Shown here: piece by piece, positions 29,330-39,344 of the stretch
How the letters are laid out: the number at the start of each line of letters is the position of its first letter
Numbering within the stretch: position 1 is the first letter of the stretch
DNA from: Acetobacteraceae bacterium
Lineage (GTDB): Bacteria; Pseudomonadota; Alphaproteobacteria; Acetobacterales; Acetobacteraceae
DNA length: 64,000 bases
Reading direction: 5' to 3'
Assembly: GCA_039613835.1 (NCBI GenBank)
Contig: CP154827.1
Coordinates: 1,396,501 to 1,460,500, forward strand
Position numbers and translations under genes: made by a program
The notes under the pieces: model-generated
The model's database searches: none
What the model saw: only the letters and a program-made list of their open reading frames with translations
What the model was told of the DNA's origin: nothing

Positions 29330-29989
29330 CTTCTTCGTTAACGTCGTCGAAAAGTGAAGACGTCAACGAAACTTTTTCTAATTGTTGTTGAATATTTCTA
29401 AATATGACTTATTATTTCACAATACTAGGGACTTATTAAAATGATAATATAATTGTTTTACCAAACTTATAATAGAAAACGGCGGATCAATATTTTAATA
29501 TTATTATTATAAATTTTTTATTTACCTTTATATTTCGGGAATTGGGCTGGTCGGACTGATGATGGGTCCGATCTCTGCACATGTTACTTCAAGGCCCGTC
29601 TACCGCACGGCCACGCCGTCAGGATTTGCGATGTGCGGGCCGAGGCGGTGAATGTTTTTGGTGAAGAAAAGCTTCAGTCGTCCAACTTGGGTGGTCGCGA
29701 CAAGGTCATATTATGGTGCGTGACCTGCCATCATAAGAGCGATGGCGTTATATAGCCGCGCGTGTTCCGGCTTCATGACGGTCTGGCCCTGACAATGGGA
29801 ACGTCTTTTAACTTGTGAGAGGATGCGTTTGGCCAGGAGTTACGGGACGCCACTCAGTTTGCCTCGAACTTGAAGGAGAAAACGCCGCGCCGCGAACCTT
29901 TCTCCGGGAAGGATCACGGCTTCATCGCTTTCTAACCGTCAGATTTCTGGCTGAGGCGCAAATCTTGCGCCGCCCCCACTCTCATGAAG
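29330..29989. other. AT-rich gap with no recognised gene
   Basis: Bases 29340-29530 are very AT-rich (runs of TTATTAT and AAATTTTTTA). From 29560 to 29980 the base composition is normal and there are short open frames on the plus strand (for example one giving VRAEAVNVFGEEKLQSSNL near 29640-29690 and one giving FGQELRDATQFASNL near 29830-29870), but none has a start and length that convince me. This may be the shell of a deleted gene. Confidence 0.4.
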
Positions 29990-31273
29990 CTAATGCGCTG
30001 CGGGCACAGCCGGGTGTCGGGTGATGATCTCCCATAATTGCGCGAGATTCTCCGCCGTCGCCTCACCCGAAACAGCGTCAAACGCCGTGATGGCGGCCTG
30101 CGTCCGGCCTGCGTCACGCAACGCCATCGCATAATGGAGCTGCGCAATAGATTTTTCAGCACCGGCGCTCTTCGATGCGCCCTCCTGCATCAAACGGGCG
30201 CCGTCATTAATCTTACCGGCCAGGATCAGATTATAGCCGGTTTTGACTGCTGCCTGGCCCGTGCCATCCTTGAAAGCTTCTTTCTGCGCCGCAGCGAGAT
30301 GGGCCGTCGATTCCTTGACGCGAGACACCATCTGGGCGCGGAGCCTCTGCATTCGCGCGGCATCCGCACCGTTACCGATCAGGTGGGCTTTGAGGCCCTG
30401 GTCGAGCAATGTCAGGCCGAGTTGTGGTAAACCCAGCTGAACGGCGCGCTCCGACATATCGACCCACTCACCCGGCGTACGGAGCGTGCCGGTCACCGCA
30501 CGCAGGCGCATCAGGTTGAACCGAAGGCTCGGCGCCATTTTTGGTTGCACCGCGAGGTCATGGATCAGGCATTCCCAATATCCCGGCTTCGGGTAATATT
30601 TTGCCAGCAGCACATAAGCGTACGTTTCCTGATCCGGCTGGTGGGTTTGATTGTAACATGTGGCGAGGAACTGCAATGCGTTCTCGCTCGGCCTGTGGCC
30701 CGCATGGATCTCTGCATCGACTATTGCACGCTGGGTCTTTGCGGCGTTGGCGTAATCGCCCTGGAGGTAATAGGCCTGCACAAGCAGGTTCCGCATCTGC
30801 GCATTCGGCCCCGCGGATTTGAGATATTGCTGGATATAAGTGACAGCGTAACCGTAATCTTTAGCTGTATAGGCATTCGTCGCGAGCGCCATCATCATCT
30901 GATGCTTCTCACCCGCGGAACTCCGTGGGGAAGCGATCAGCGCCTGATAAGCGCGGGACGCCGCCGCATGGTCGCCGCTCGCTGAGGCGATCGCGGCGCG
31001 CATTTGGTTGATTGTGTAAGTCTCGTAATCGGTCTTGCCTTTGACGGCATCGGCTTTCGCAACGGCTTCCATGGCCTTGGCATAAGATTTCCGACTCAGT
31101 GCCGTTGACGCCGCCTGAAGTGGCTTTCCCACTGCATTGGACAGAACATCAGCAGATGAGGAAGCGGCTTCCGCCGTCTGCACAATCCCGCCCGGGGCGG
31201 CGGAAAATGCAACGAGGCTAAAAGCAGCAGCACTACCGAGAATCGTGTGACGAAAAGCGAAAACACGCGCCAT
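29990..31273 (-). CDS. Exported TPR-repeat protein of the Ton operon
   Basis: 427 residues with a signal peptide (MARVFAFRHTILGSAAAFSLVAFSAAPGG) and then Ala-rich helical pairs of TPR type through the protein, for example YANAAKTQRAIVDAEIHAG and AQLHYAMALRDAGRTQAAI. Its ATG follows the second exbD stop with no gap, so it is the last gene of tonB-exbB-exbD-exbD-TPR. A periplasmic TPR protein linked to a Ton system may organise the complex or a TonB-dependent receptor, but its exact role is not known to me. Intact. Confidence 0.85.
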   Translation of the reverse strand: MARVFAFRHTILGSAAAFSLVAFSAAPGGIVQTAEAASSSADVLSNAVGKPLQAASTALSRKSYAKAMEAVAKADAVKGKTDYETYTINQMRAAIASASGDHAAASRAYQALIASPRSSAGEKHQMMMALATNAYTAKDYGYAVTYIQQYLKSAGPNAQMRNLLVQAYYLQGDYANAAKTQRAIVDAEIHAGHRPSENALQFLATCYNQTHQPDQETYAYVLLAKYYPKPGYWECLIHDLAVQPKMAPSLRFNLMRLRAVTGTLRTPGEWVDMSERAVQLGLPQLGLTLLDQGLKAHLIGNGADAARMQRLRAQMVSRVKESTAHLAAAQKEAFKDGTGQAAVKTGYNLILAGKINDGARLMQEGASKSAGAEKSIAQLHYAMALRDAGRTQAAITAFDAVSGEATAENLAQLWEIITRHPAVPAAH

Positions 31274-31711
31274 TTACTGGCCCTCATCCATAAACTGGTC
31301 CGATCCGACGATGCCCAGTTTCTCGACGCCAAGACGTTGGGCGTCAGCGAGGACATGCGCGACAGTGTTGTAACTTGCGAGGCGATCCGGGTGAATATGC
31401 ATTTCCGGCTGATCGGGCATGGCGGCTGCCGCCTGAAAATGCGCCTGGAGATCTTCCTCACTGGTGATGGGCTCACCATTCCAGCTCAGTTGATTGTCAA
31501 AATCAATCCCGACCGTCACCACATGGGGTGGCGCGTTGGGGGGTGGCGGATTGCCCTGCGGCAATTGCAGCGCAACGGAGTGCGTTTGTAATGGAATAGT
31601 GATAATCAGCATGATCAGCAAAACCAGCATGACGTCGATGAGCGGCGTCGTGTTGATATCCACGATGCCCTCATCTTCATGCGTGCTTTCAGTTCCGACA
31701 CTCATGGACAT
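31274..31711 (-). CDS. exbD: ExbD/TolR-family proton channel subunit (second copy)
   Basis: 145 residues: short cytoplasmic segment, one membrane helix (NTTPLIDVMLVLLIMLIITIP) with the essential Asp26, and a periplasmic domain. Subunits of this family work with ExbB to couple the proton gradient to TonB. It differs from the other ExbD in its Pro/Asn-rich linker (GNPPPPNAPP). The two copies may pair as unlike subunits. It lies 109 bases after the first exbD. Intact. Confidence 0.88.
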   Translation of the reverse strand: MSMSVGTESTHEDEGIVDINTTPLIDVMLVLLIMLIITIPLQTHSVALQLPQGNPPPPNAPPHVVTVGIDFDNQLSWNGEPITSEEDLQAHFQAAAAMPDQPEMHIHPDRLASYNTVAHVLADAQRLGVEKLGIVGSDQFMDEGQ

Positions 31712-31820
31712 GAGCGACGCCCTCCCCTTCGAAAATCCAACCTGCTTCAGTGGAAGCGAAGTCTTAAAGTCTGATCAGCCCTGACATGGGACGCACCCGA
31801 CAAAGATGCATCCGACATGC

Positions 31821-32246
31821 CTAACTATGTGGTTGCTCCGTAATGAAATCAACGCGGGAGATCCCGGCCTCCTGACACGTTGCCACGATCCGCCCGACTG
31901 ACTCATAACGCGCTTTCTCATCACCGCGGATCTGCACCTGCGGTTGCGGCTGCATGACAGCCACCTTCTCCAATCGGGAATGCAGATCCTGCCGACTGGT
32001 GATTTGACGTTCATTCCAGAACATCCGCCCGTCTGACGTGACGGCCAGCACGACATTGCCCGGTCGCGTATGAGTCGGCTGGTTCTTCGCCTTGGGAAGC
32101 GCGACCTTGACTGTGTGCGTAGCGACCGGAATGGTGATGAGGAAGATGATCAACAAAACAAGCATGACGTCGACAAGCGGCGTCGTGTTGATCGCCGAAA
32201 CGACTTCACCCTCGTCTTCACCGCCTGAACCGACATTCATACCCAT
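31821..32246 (-). CDS. exbD: ExbD/TolR-family proton channel subunit (first copy)
   Basis: 141 residues, one membrane helix (NTTPLVDVMLVLLIIFLITIP) with Asp26 in the channel position, then a periplasmic domain (VQIRGDEKARYESVGRIV) typical of ExbD. It starts 2 bases after the exbB stop. Together with ExbB it forms the motor that energises TonB at the inner membrane. Intact. Confidence 0.9.
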   Translation of the reverse strand: MGMNVGSGGEDEGEVVSAINTTPLVDVMLVLLIIFLITIPVATHTVKVALPKAKNQPTHTRPGNVVLAVTSDGRMFWNERQITSRQDLHSRLEKVAVMQPQPQVQIRGDEKARYESVGRIVATCQEAGISRVDFITEQPHS

Positions 32247-32248
32247 AT

Positions 32249-33298
32249 TCAGTCCGCCCGGCTGGAAGATGTGATTGTGGTCGGGGAAGCCGACTCAGCC
32301 TGCTCAGCCACGCCATGACGGTAACCGCCCAGCAGCACCGCCTGCACATCGGCGGCGAAATTCCGGACGCGGTCCATCGCGCCCTTGTTACGGCGCACCA
32401 GCAGATTGTAGCCCAGCACAGCCGGGACCGCCGTCGCCAGACCGATCGCGGTCATAATCAGCGCTTCACCAACAGGGCCAGCGACCTTATCAATGGAGAC
32501 CTGACCGGCAATGCCGATCGCCGTCAGCGCGTGATAAATACCCCATACGGTGCCGAACAAACCGACAAATGGTGATGTCGAGCCCACCGTGCCGAGGAAA
32601 GCAAGCCCACCCTGAAGGCGTGAATTGATCATATCAACGGAACGCTGGATGGAGGTCGCGACCCAGCTATTAAGGTCAACAGCATCCCGCATCGAATTTT
32701 CATGGTGACGGGCTGCGGAAACCCCGGTCTCCGCAACATAGCGGAAGGGTGAATCTTCACTCAGCGCAGCCGCACCTTTTTCAAGGGAAGACTGACTCCA
32801 GAAATCGGTTGCAGCCGCCTTGGAGGAGGAGAAAATCTTAGCTTGCTCGATAAATTTCAGCACTATGATGATCCATGTGCCGACCGACATGACAACCAGG
32901 ATCAGAAGGACCGAACGCGCCACCGCGTCGCCACCCGCCCAAAGCGCTTTGAGGCCGTAAGGATTATCCTGCACCGTCGCCTGCGGCACCTGAATTTCGG
33001 GAGAAGCCGGTGCGGCGACATCACTCGGGTCGGCGGGCGCTGCGTCAGCCGCGTCTGCGGGGGCCGAAGCGTCCGCCGCGCTCCCTTCAGCCTCCGGCGC
33101 GGTATTGGCTGGGGCGGCCGATGTCGCCGCAGGACTCTCGTCAGGCTGTGAAGCGGGCTGGGACGGCGCCACATCCCCTGTCGACTGGGCGAAAGAAATC
33201 TGGGGCAGCAACGCCGCAGCTGGCGCCATCGCAAGGGTCAGAGCCAGGGCGGGAGCGGCGAGCGCGGAAACGCGGAACAATCTCGTCATGATCTCCAT
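32249..33298 (-). CDS. exbB: ExbB/TolQ-family motor protein with long exported N-terminus
   Basis: 349 residues. It opens with a cleavable-type signal (ALAAPALALTLAMAPAAALLP) and an Ala/Pro/Asp-rich stretch of about 80 residues, then the three-helix ExbB core: SVLLILVVMSVGTWIIIVLKF, LAFLGTVGSTSPFVGLFGTVWG and AIGLATAVPAVLGYNLLVRR. This extended form is usual for alphaproteobacterial ExbB. Start ATG 33298 or the ATG three codons later. It follows tonB in the same direction. Intact. Confidence 0.92.
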   Translation of the reverse strand: MEIMTRLFRVSALAAPALALTLAMAPAAALLPQISFAQSTGDVAPSQPASQPDESPAATSAAPANTAPEAEGSAADASAPADAADAAPADPSDVAAPASPEIQVPQATVQDNPYGLKALWAGGDAVARSVLLILVVMSVGTWIIIVLKFIEQAKIFSSSKAAATDFWSQSSLEKGAAALSEDSPFRYVAETGVSAARHHENSMRDAVDLNSWVATSIQRSVDMINSRLQGGLAFLGTVGSTSPFVGLFGTVWGIYHALTAIGIAGQVSIDKVAGPVGEALIMTAIGLATAVPAVLGYNLLVRRNKGAMDRVRNFAADVQAVLLGGYRHGVAEQAESASPTTITSSSRAD

Positions 33299-33495
33299 AT
33301 CCTATGTAAAAAGCCGGTTGAAACGTGTCTTGGCCAAGCGGACACCGGCGGCAACCCCGACCCGGGCTCGGCGACGCCGGCCAGACATGGAGACCGACGC
33401 TGCCGCGTCCCCGTAAACCCATCATGAGTCCAAACGCCCCACATCCGGGAAAGTCATATCTCTGCGCGAGTGATCTGGACGCCGGCATCTCACGC

Positions 33496-34131
33496 CTACT
33501 CATCCAGCGCGAAGTCAATATTGATGACATGGTGATGCTCGATCACAGCCACGCCATTTACGACAGCCGGTGCGTATTTAACGCGATGGAGAAAATCTTC
33601 GGCCGCTTCAACAAAGGCAGGGCCGCCAGAACTATGAGATATGTGGCAATTGGCCGGCCGCCCGTCCGGGTTGATGTCACAGGTCGCCACGACACGCCCT
33701 TCCCGCCCTTCCTCACGCATTTCATCTGGATATTCCGGCCGCGCGCCATTAATCGGGCTTGCACCGGCGGAATGGTCGCCCGCGGCACGGGCGTTACGGT
33801 CGATCTGCGCCACAGGTGGCTGGGGCGTTGGCGGCTTGACGTGTGTGACTTCCTTGATGGCCTGCTTTTGCGGCGGCGGCTGAATCTGAATCCGCGGCGG
33901 CGGCACGTAAGGCGGCGGGGGCGACGTCAATTTCGGCGGCGGTGGGGGCGGGGATGGGGGCGACGTCTCGCGGATGATCTTAGTTTTGATCGGGGGATTA
34001 AAGTGCTGAACGAGCTTCGACCCCAGGCCATTCATCAATGCCCAGATCGCAACGACATGGATCAGCACCGCCACAATGACGCCGACGATGATATACTTCG
34101 TACGATTGCCTTGCTGCTCGACGTAGTTCAT
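33496..34131 (-). CDS. tonB: TonB-family energy transducer
   Basis: About 211 residues from ATG 34131 (GGTGG ribosome site; ATG 34155 is an alternative). A membrane anchor (KYIIVGVIVAVLIHVVAIW) is followed by a periplasmic Pro-rich spacer (PPSPPPPPPK, PPPPYVPPPR) and a C-terminal TonB domain (RPEYPDEMREEGREGRVVA, VNGVAVIEHHHVINIDF). It passes energy to outer-membrane receptors for iron chelates and other ligands. It is first of five genes in the operon. Intact. Confidence 0.9.
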   Translation of the reverse strand: MNYVEQQGNRTKYIIVGVIVAVLIHVVAIWALMNGLGSKLVQHFNPPIKTKIIRETSPPSPPPPPPKLTSPPPPYVPPPRIQIQPPPQKQAIKEVTHVKPPTPQPPVAQIDRNARAAGDHSAGASPINGARPEYPDEMREEGREGRVVATCDINPDGRPANCHISHSSGGPAFVEAAEDFLHRVKYAPAVVNGVAVIEHHHVINIDFALDE

Positions 34132-34681
34132 CGATAACGCCACCCCATGGATCAACAGAGTTTAATCAGGCCACCGCCAAAATCATGGCCAACCGGAAAC
34201 GATGAGAAACAACCTAACAATTTTAGTCGCTTACACCGAATCCTATATCTTAAAAAGTGCTTATCACATGACGATCTGACAATGCGAGTCTCAACCGCCA
34301 TTGGACAACACCAGCGCGTAAGGAAGTCAACCCGGCCCCGGAAGAGACAACTATGGGCAGACACGGTGATTTTGCCTTCGAAATGGTGCGCATAGCAAGA
34401 CGCGAATTTAAGAGATTCTCATTTTCAATCAATAATCGCGTTAGGGCGCCGTCATTTCCGCCCCCCCCTTGCGCGCACAAGGGATCACGGGCTTTGAGCG
34501 CGGAAAAATCACAAAAAGGGGCGCGCCCGAAGTCATGAAAAATTCACATTGTTTAACGGGAAACATTGAATGAGGGCCCGCCGATTGAATGAGGGCCCGC
34601 CGGAGGCGGGATTCGACGCTTGCGCCCCACCCCGTCACGCCGCGATTCGTTGTGTGAACCTGGGCGGGATTTCCGGCATCC
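34132..34681. other. Intergenic region upstream of tonB
   Basis: This 550-base gap should carry the tonB promoter (AT-rich 34190-34300). I found no clear Fur box by eye. The only structure is the tandem repeat and small hairpin listed separately at 34566-34610. No gene recognised. Confidence 0.5.
34566..34610. repeat. 19-bp tandem duplication plus short hairpin
   Basis: TTGAATGAGGGCCCGCCGA (34566-34584) is repeated immediately at 34585-34603 with one change at the last base. The second copy overlaps a hairpin CCCGCC-GGA-GGCGGG (34596-34610). It lies at the 3' side of the cupin remnant. Likely a recent slippage duplication next to a terminator-like stem. Confidence 0.7.
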
Positions 34682-35119
34682 TTATTTCACATGGACCGGT
34701 TTTTGCGGCCTTGAAAGCGGCGCACCTTTTTTACCGGCATAAAACACAATCAACGTCGCCCCTTGCAGGCCTGCAATCCTGCGATGCAAGGATTTGATCA
34801 TTTCAGGCAGAACCTCTTCGGCCTTGAGGGCTCTATGCAGCCCATCTCGGTGCCGTTCAGCCGTCAGTGAACCCGCCGCCACATAGGCCGCATTCGGGAC
34901 GTCGTGCAAATGTCACTTTAAGGCTGCATCGGGCGGGATGACGATCTTCAACACCGACAACTGCGGCGTGCCCGCGGGATAGGCCACATATGGCGTGCCA
35001 TCCCAGGAGGGTTGCGTTTCCAGAAGCTTTTCTGTCTGGACCGGCGCCGCAGCCTGACTGGCCGGCATTTGCGCGCGCCCGATCATCGCGATGCAGAAAG
35101 CCGCGCATAACACTGTCAA
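34682..35119 (-). pseudogene. Exported cupin-domain protein, in-frame TGA
   Basis: From TTG 35119 the frame gives a short hydrophobic N-terminus (LTVLCAAFCIAMIGRAQ) and a cupin: LLETQPSWDGTPYVAYPAG, LSVLKIVIPPDAALK, then TGA at 34913-34915, then the same frame continues HLHDVPNAAYVAAGSLT and IVFYAGKKGAPLS to 34682. In cupins of this type the residue between LK and H is Trp (metal-binding motif with His-X-His), so TGG to TGA is the likely change. No other lesion. The reaction is unknown. Confidence 0.75.
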
Positions 35120-35306
35120 GTTGCGTTTAAGCCCTTTTTCACAAAGTTTTCCAATATTATTATTGTCGAGAAGCTACAATTTTACGCTGTCACCGGGCCG
35201 CCTTCGATGCTGGTGAAGAAACGTCACGCGTTTGACACGATGATTTGTGGTCATAGTTATCCGGGATGAGCGAAGCTATGTTCAACACAGCTTCACCCCC
35301 TCACCT

Positions 35307-36438
35307 TTATTGCGCGGCCGCACTCGCGGCAGAGCGCGTGGCGCCCGCCCGTTGTGCCAGGGAAGCGGACATGAAGTCATCCAAAGCCCCATCAAGAACC
35401 GCATCCGGGTTGCCTTTCTCGACACCTGTCCGCAGATCCTTGACAAGCTGATAGGGTGCCAGAACATAAGAGCGGATCTGATGACCCCATCCAATATCCG
35501 TCTTGGCGGCTTCGGTCGCGGCGGCGGCGGCCTCCCGCTTTTGCAATTCCGCCTCATAAAGACGGGCTTTCAGCATTTCCATCGCCGTGGCGCGGTTACG
35601 ATGCTGGGAGCGATCCGTCTGGCAGGCAACGACAATGCCGGTCGGGATGTGGGTAATACGTATCGCGGAGTCTGTCTTATTAACGTGCTGCCCCCCCGCA
35701 CCCGAGGCGCGGAACGTATCAACTTTGAGATCCCCATCATTGACCGCGATCTTGATCGTGTCATCGACGACGGGATAGACCCAGACGGAAGCAAATGATG
35801 TATGACGTCGCGCCGCAGAGTCGAAAGGTGAAATACGCACCAGACGATGCACGCCCGCCTCTGTCTTCAACCATCCATAGGCGTTAGGGCCTGAGACGAG
35901 GATGGTGGCGGATTTAATTCCGGCCTGTTCCCCCTCACTGCTTTCTATCAACGTCACTTTATATCCATGCGCCTCGGCCCATCGCATATACATGCGCAGC
36001 ATCATCTCTGACCAGTCCTGGGCCTCCGTGCCACCGGCCCCGGCATTGACTTCGAGGTAACAGTCATTACTGTCCGCCTCGCCCGACAGAAGGCTCTCGA
36101 TCTGACGCATATGCGCCTGTTCCGCCAGGTTTTTCAGGGTCGCGACGGCTTCGGCGACAGTGTCAGTGTCGCCCTCCTCCTCCGCCATACTGGTGAGTTC
36201 GACCATATCAGCCGCCTCACGCTCAATCTGAAGGACATTTTCAATCTGATTGGAAAGAAGCGTGCGCTCCCGCATCAGCTTTTGCGCGGCCTCCGCGTTA
36301 TTCCATAAATCCGGGTCTTCCGACCTGTGATTCAATTCTGCGAGGCGGGTTTGGACAGCATCCCAGTCAAAGATGCCTCCTCAGCAGTGCCACTGACTGC
36401 TTGATCTGCTCATGAAGCGCATCGCTTTCCGCGGACAT
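35307..36438 (-). CDS. prfB: Peptide chain release factor 2 (with programmed +1 frameshift)
   Basis: The zero frame starts at ATG 36438 (MSAESDALHEQIKQSVALL) and stops at TGA after CTT; a +1 shift continues DWDAVQTRLAELNHRSEDPDLW and the rest of RF2 to 35307, about 376 residues. The protein has the codon-recognition tripeptide SPF (RISPFDSAARRH) and the GGQ motif (SGAGGQHVNKTDSAIR), and reads UGA and UAA stops. The ATG-proximal shift site is listed separately. This is the classical autoregulation: low RF2 favours the frameshift. Intact. Confidence 0.96.
36366..36372 (-). promoter_or_regulatory. prfB programmed +1 frameshift site
   Basis: On the minus strand AGGAGG lies three bases before CTTTGAC. 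The internal Shine-Dalgarno, the CTT slip codon and the in-frame TGA followed by C are the standard elements of the RF2 frameshift, here at 36366-36372 with TGA at 36367-36369. Sequence and spacing match the known mechanism. Confidence 0.95.
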
Positions 36439-36525
36439 AAAATTTCTCCATCAATCGCCCGTCAGGCGGTGTCAGCATGGTTCGGCGCGGTTATCACGCA
36501 AGGCCCGACCAGACCACGCGCCGTG

Positions 36526-39183
36526 TTAATAAAGCCCCCCGAGGCCGATGTCACTCTGAGATTGCGTTGTCGGTGCCGTTTCCGTGCCGGATGGCGGTGA
36601 GGGCGGCGGCAAGGCCTTTGCCGGGGGCGCGGTCGCCTCGGTCTCACCTGAGGGTATCATGTCATCCTCAGATGTGGGGATGTCCGCACCCGTATCGGAC
36701 GCGTTAAGGGGCTCCGTGCCCGCGCCATAACCATGCAGCGCAATCGACGCGCCGGGCGCTTCATCGGCTTTGAAACCGTCGACGGCCATCAACCGCCCCG
36801 TATCATAGCACGCAAGGGTGATCCCATCCGGCACGCGGAATTGCAATGTCGGCCGCCCCTCCAGCGCGAATTTCATAAAGCGGTTCCAGATCGGCCCGGC
36901 AACGCGCCCACCTGTCTCATTCCACCCCAGGGAGCGCGGCGTATCATACCCTACCCAGACGACCGTCACGATATCCGGCGCAAAACCGGCAAACCAGGCA
37001 TCACGGAAATCCTGTGATGTACCGGTCTTGCCCGCAATTTCACGGTCAATATCTGCAGCGGCGCGTCGTCCCGTCCCACGCCGGATGGCGTCCTGAAGCA
37101 TGGACGTCACCTGATAAGCGCTTTCCGGGCTGGCGATCTGCGGCTGCGTGCTGACAATATGCGGCACGGACACATTTTGCGCGTCCGCGTCAGAGGTTTC
37201 GTTCTGATGCCCTGCTTGGTCCGTTTTGCCAAGCGGGGTTTTTTGTGGGTCGGCGGCCTGCTGGGCGGTTTCAAGCGTGGCATCCGCCGCGCGGTAAAGC
37301 ACGCTGCCGTCACGATCCAACACCGTATCGATCAGATGCGGGGTGACGCGCTTACCGCCCGCAGCGAGTGACGCGTAAGCCCCGGCTTCCTTCAATACCG
37401 TGGTTTCAACCGCGCCCAACGCGGCGGGCAGGACGTGCGGCATTTTATCCACAAGTCCGACATCCTGCGCCATTTTCGCGACGGAATTCATGCCCAGATA
37501 GGCAGCGAGGCGGATGGTAACGAGGTTGCGGCTTTCACGCAAAGCATCATGCAATGTTGTCGGGCCCCAATTATCCTTCTCGTAATTCATGGGGTGCCAT
37601 CTCCCCAAGGAAATGGGTGCATCATCGAATTTCTCGGAGGGCGGGATGCCATTTTCCATCGCGTCAAGATAGACGAAGGGCTTGAAGGAGGAGCCGGGCT
37701 GGCGCAATGCCTGGGTGACGCGGTTAAATTGCGACTGTTTGAAGGACCACCCCCCCACCATCGCCAGGACGCGCCCTGTGTGTGCATCGAGACTGATCAG
37801 CGCGCCCTGCACTTCCGGGATTTGCCGGATCGCAACGAATTGGCTGTTTTTGATCGGCTCGATCATGACGAGGTCACCCTCACCGAGCCGGAGGTCTTCG
37901 GATTTCATCCATGCGAAATCTTTGGACAGAATTTGCGAAACCGTCGCTTTTTTTGACGCGTCGGGGCGGTATTGATCGCGCCACGTCACCATACCCCGCC
38001 GGGCATCCGTCATCACAGCCAGGCGCCATTGCGGCAATATGCCTGAGGGGGGCGTTAACTTCTGAATCAGTTCAGGGTCATTCTGCCGAAACGCGGCCAG
38101 ATTGACATGACCCACCGGGCCACGCCAACGGGACCGCCGTCGGTCATATTCCATCAGCCCTTCATGTAGGATGTGCGTTGCTGCATCCTGAAGGCGGGGG
38201 TCGAGGCTGGTATGCACTTCAAGCCCCTCCTCCAGAGCACGCGTTTCTCCGTAATCATCAATGAGCTGACGCCGCACCTCACTGGCGAACCACTCCCCGT
38301 TCGGCATCGGGCCGAAGCGCTTTGTGTCTTTGGCAATGAGGGGAGATCTCTGCGCCGCCGCCGCATCTTCAGCGCTGAGGGCGCCGGTCTCGACCATGCG
38401 GGTCAGCACCCAGTTACGGCGGGAAACCGCTCGATCCACATGTTTGTAGGGGTCATAATTTGACGGCGATTTGGGCAGGGATGCGAGATAAGCCGCCTCC
38501 GCATCCGTTAATTCGTCCAACGGTTTGTTGAAATAAGTCTGCGCCGCCGCCGCCACGCCGTAAGCGCCCTGACCTAGATAAATTCCATTGAGGTAGATTT
38601 CGAGGATTTTCTGCTTTGACAGGACGCGCTCGATCCGCATCGCCAGAAGCGCTTCACGCTCCTTCCGCTCCAGGGTCGGGGCGCGGCTGTTCAGGATCAT
38701 ATTTCGCGCAACCTGCTGCGTGATGGTTGAAGCGCCGACAGGTCGCCGGCCTTTCGGGCGCGTGATGTTACCAAACTCCGCACGCAGGATCGCTTTGAGG
38801 TCAACGCCGTGATGGGCGTAAAAATTCTTATCCTCGGCCGCGATAAAGGCTTTTTTGACGCGGTCCGGGATTGCATTGAAAGGCGTGTAAAGACGCCTTT
38901 CCGCCGCCAACTCCGCCAGGATACGGTCATCTGACGCATAAATACGGCTGACGGTCGGTGGAAGATAGGATTCAAGACTGGCGACGCTGGGCAGACCCGT
39001 CGTCATGCGGGAGATCTTGCCAATGACGAAAACGGCACCGCCAATAACCACAGCCAGGATGAGCGCACCCGACCCGGCGACAAATCGTCGCCATGTGCGC
39101 TGACGCGGCCCGAGACGGTGCGGATCAAAGACGTCTCGACGCGGATTGCGGTTCGGCGTAAGGCGATCGGGGTCCGACGGCAT
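36526..39183 (-). CDS. mrcA: Penicillin-binding protein 1A
   Basis: 885 residues. A membrane anchor (residues 38-56) is followed by the GT51 glycosyltransferase domain (catalytic Glu117 in AAEDKNFYAHHG, then GASTITQQVARN and RKEREALLAMRIE) and a transpeptidase domain with Ser497 in SSFK, SRN at 550-552 and KTGT (EIAGKTGTSQDF). It polymerises and cross-links peptidoglycan. It has an insertion rich in Gln/Asp/Thr near residues 650-690 between the SRN and KTG motifs and a Pro-rich C-terminal tail. Its 3' end lies 87 bases from the prfB start in the same direction. Intact. Confidence 0.95.
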   Translation of the reverse strand: MPSDPDRLTPNRNPRRDVFDPHRLGPRQRTWRRFVAGSGALILAVVIGGAVFVIGKISRMTTGLPSVASLESYLPPTVSRIYASDDRILAELAAERRLYTPFNAIPDRVKKAFIAAEDKNFYAHHGVDLKAILRAEFGNITRPKGRRPVGASTITQQVARNMILNSRAPTLERKEREALLAMRIERVLSKQKILEIYLNGIYLGQGAYGVAAAAQTYFNKPLDELTDAEAAYLASLPKSPSNYDPYKHVDRAVSRRNWVLTRMVETGALSAEDAAAAQRSPLIAKDTKRFGPMPNGEWFASEVRRQLIDDYGETRALEEGLEVHTSLDPRLQDAATHILHEGLMEYDRRRSRWRGPVGHVNLAAFRQNDPELIQKLTPPSGILPQWRLAVMTDARRGMVTWRDQYRPDASKKATVSQILSKDFAWMKSEDLRLGEGDLVMIEPIKNSQFVAIRQIPEVQGALISLDAHTGRVLAMVGGWSFKQSQFNRVTQALRQPGSSFKPFVYLDAMENGIPPSEKFDDAPISLGRWHPMNYEKDNWGPTTLHDALRESRNLVTIRLAAYLGMNSVAKMAQDVGLVDKMPHVLPAALGAVETTVLKEAGAYASLAAGGKRVTPHLIDTVLDRDGSVLYRAADATLETAQQAADPQKTPLGKTDQAGHQNETSDADAQNVSVPHIVSTQPQIASPESAYQVTSMLQDAIRRGTGRRAAADIDREIAGKTGTSQDFRDAWFAGFAPDIVTVVWVGYDTPRSLGWNETGGRVAGPIWNRFMKFALEGRPTLQFRVPDGITLACYDTGRLMAVDGFKADEAPGASIALHGYGAGTEPLNASDTGADIPTSEDDMIPSGETEATAPPAKALPPPSPPSGTETAPTTQSQSDIGLGGLY

Positions 39184-39344
39184 GGGTCACTTATCCAAAA
39201 AAGCGGCTGGGCTGAGCGCGCCGCGCAGGGCCGATCTCACTAGCAAAATCAGGCGGGTGGGGCAAATATCCGTGTGTTGCGCGCCGCCATGCCACGTCTA
39301 TGCGCGGCAGGGCAGCGGAGCGGATCAGGCGGCACCATCAGGAT

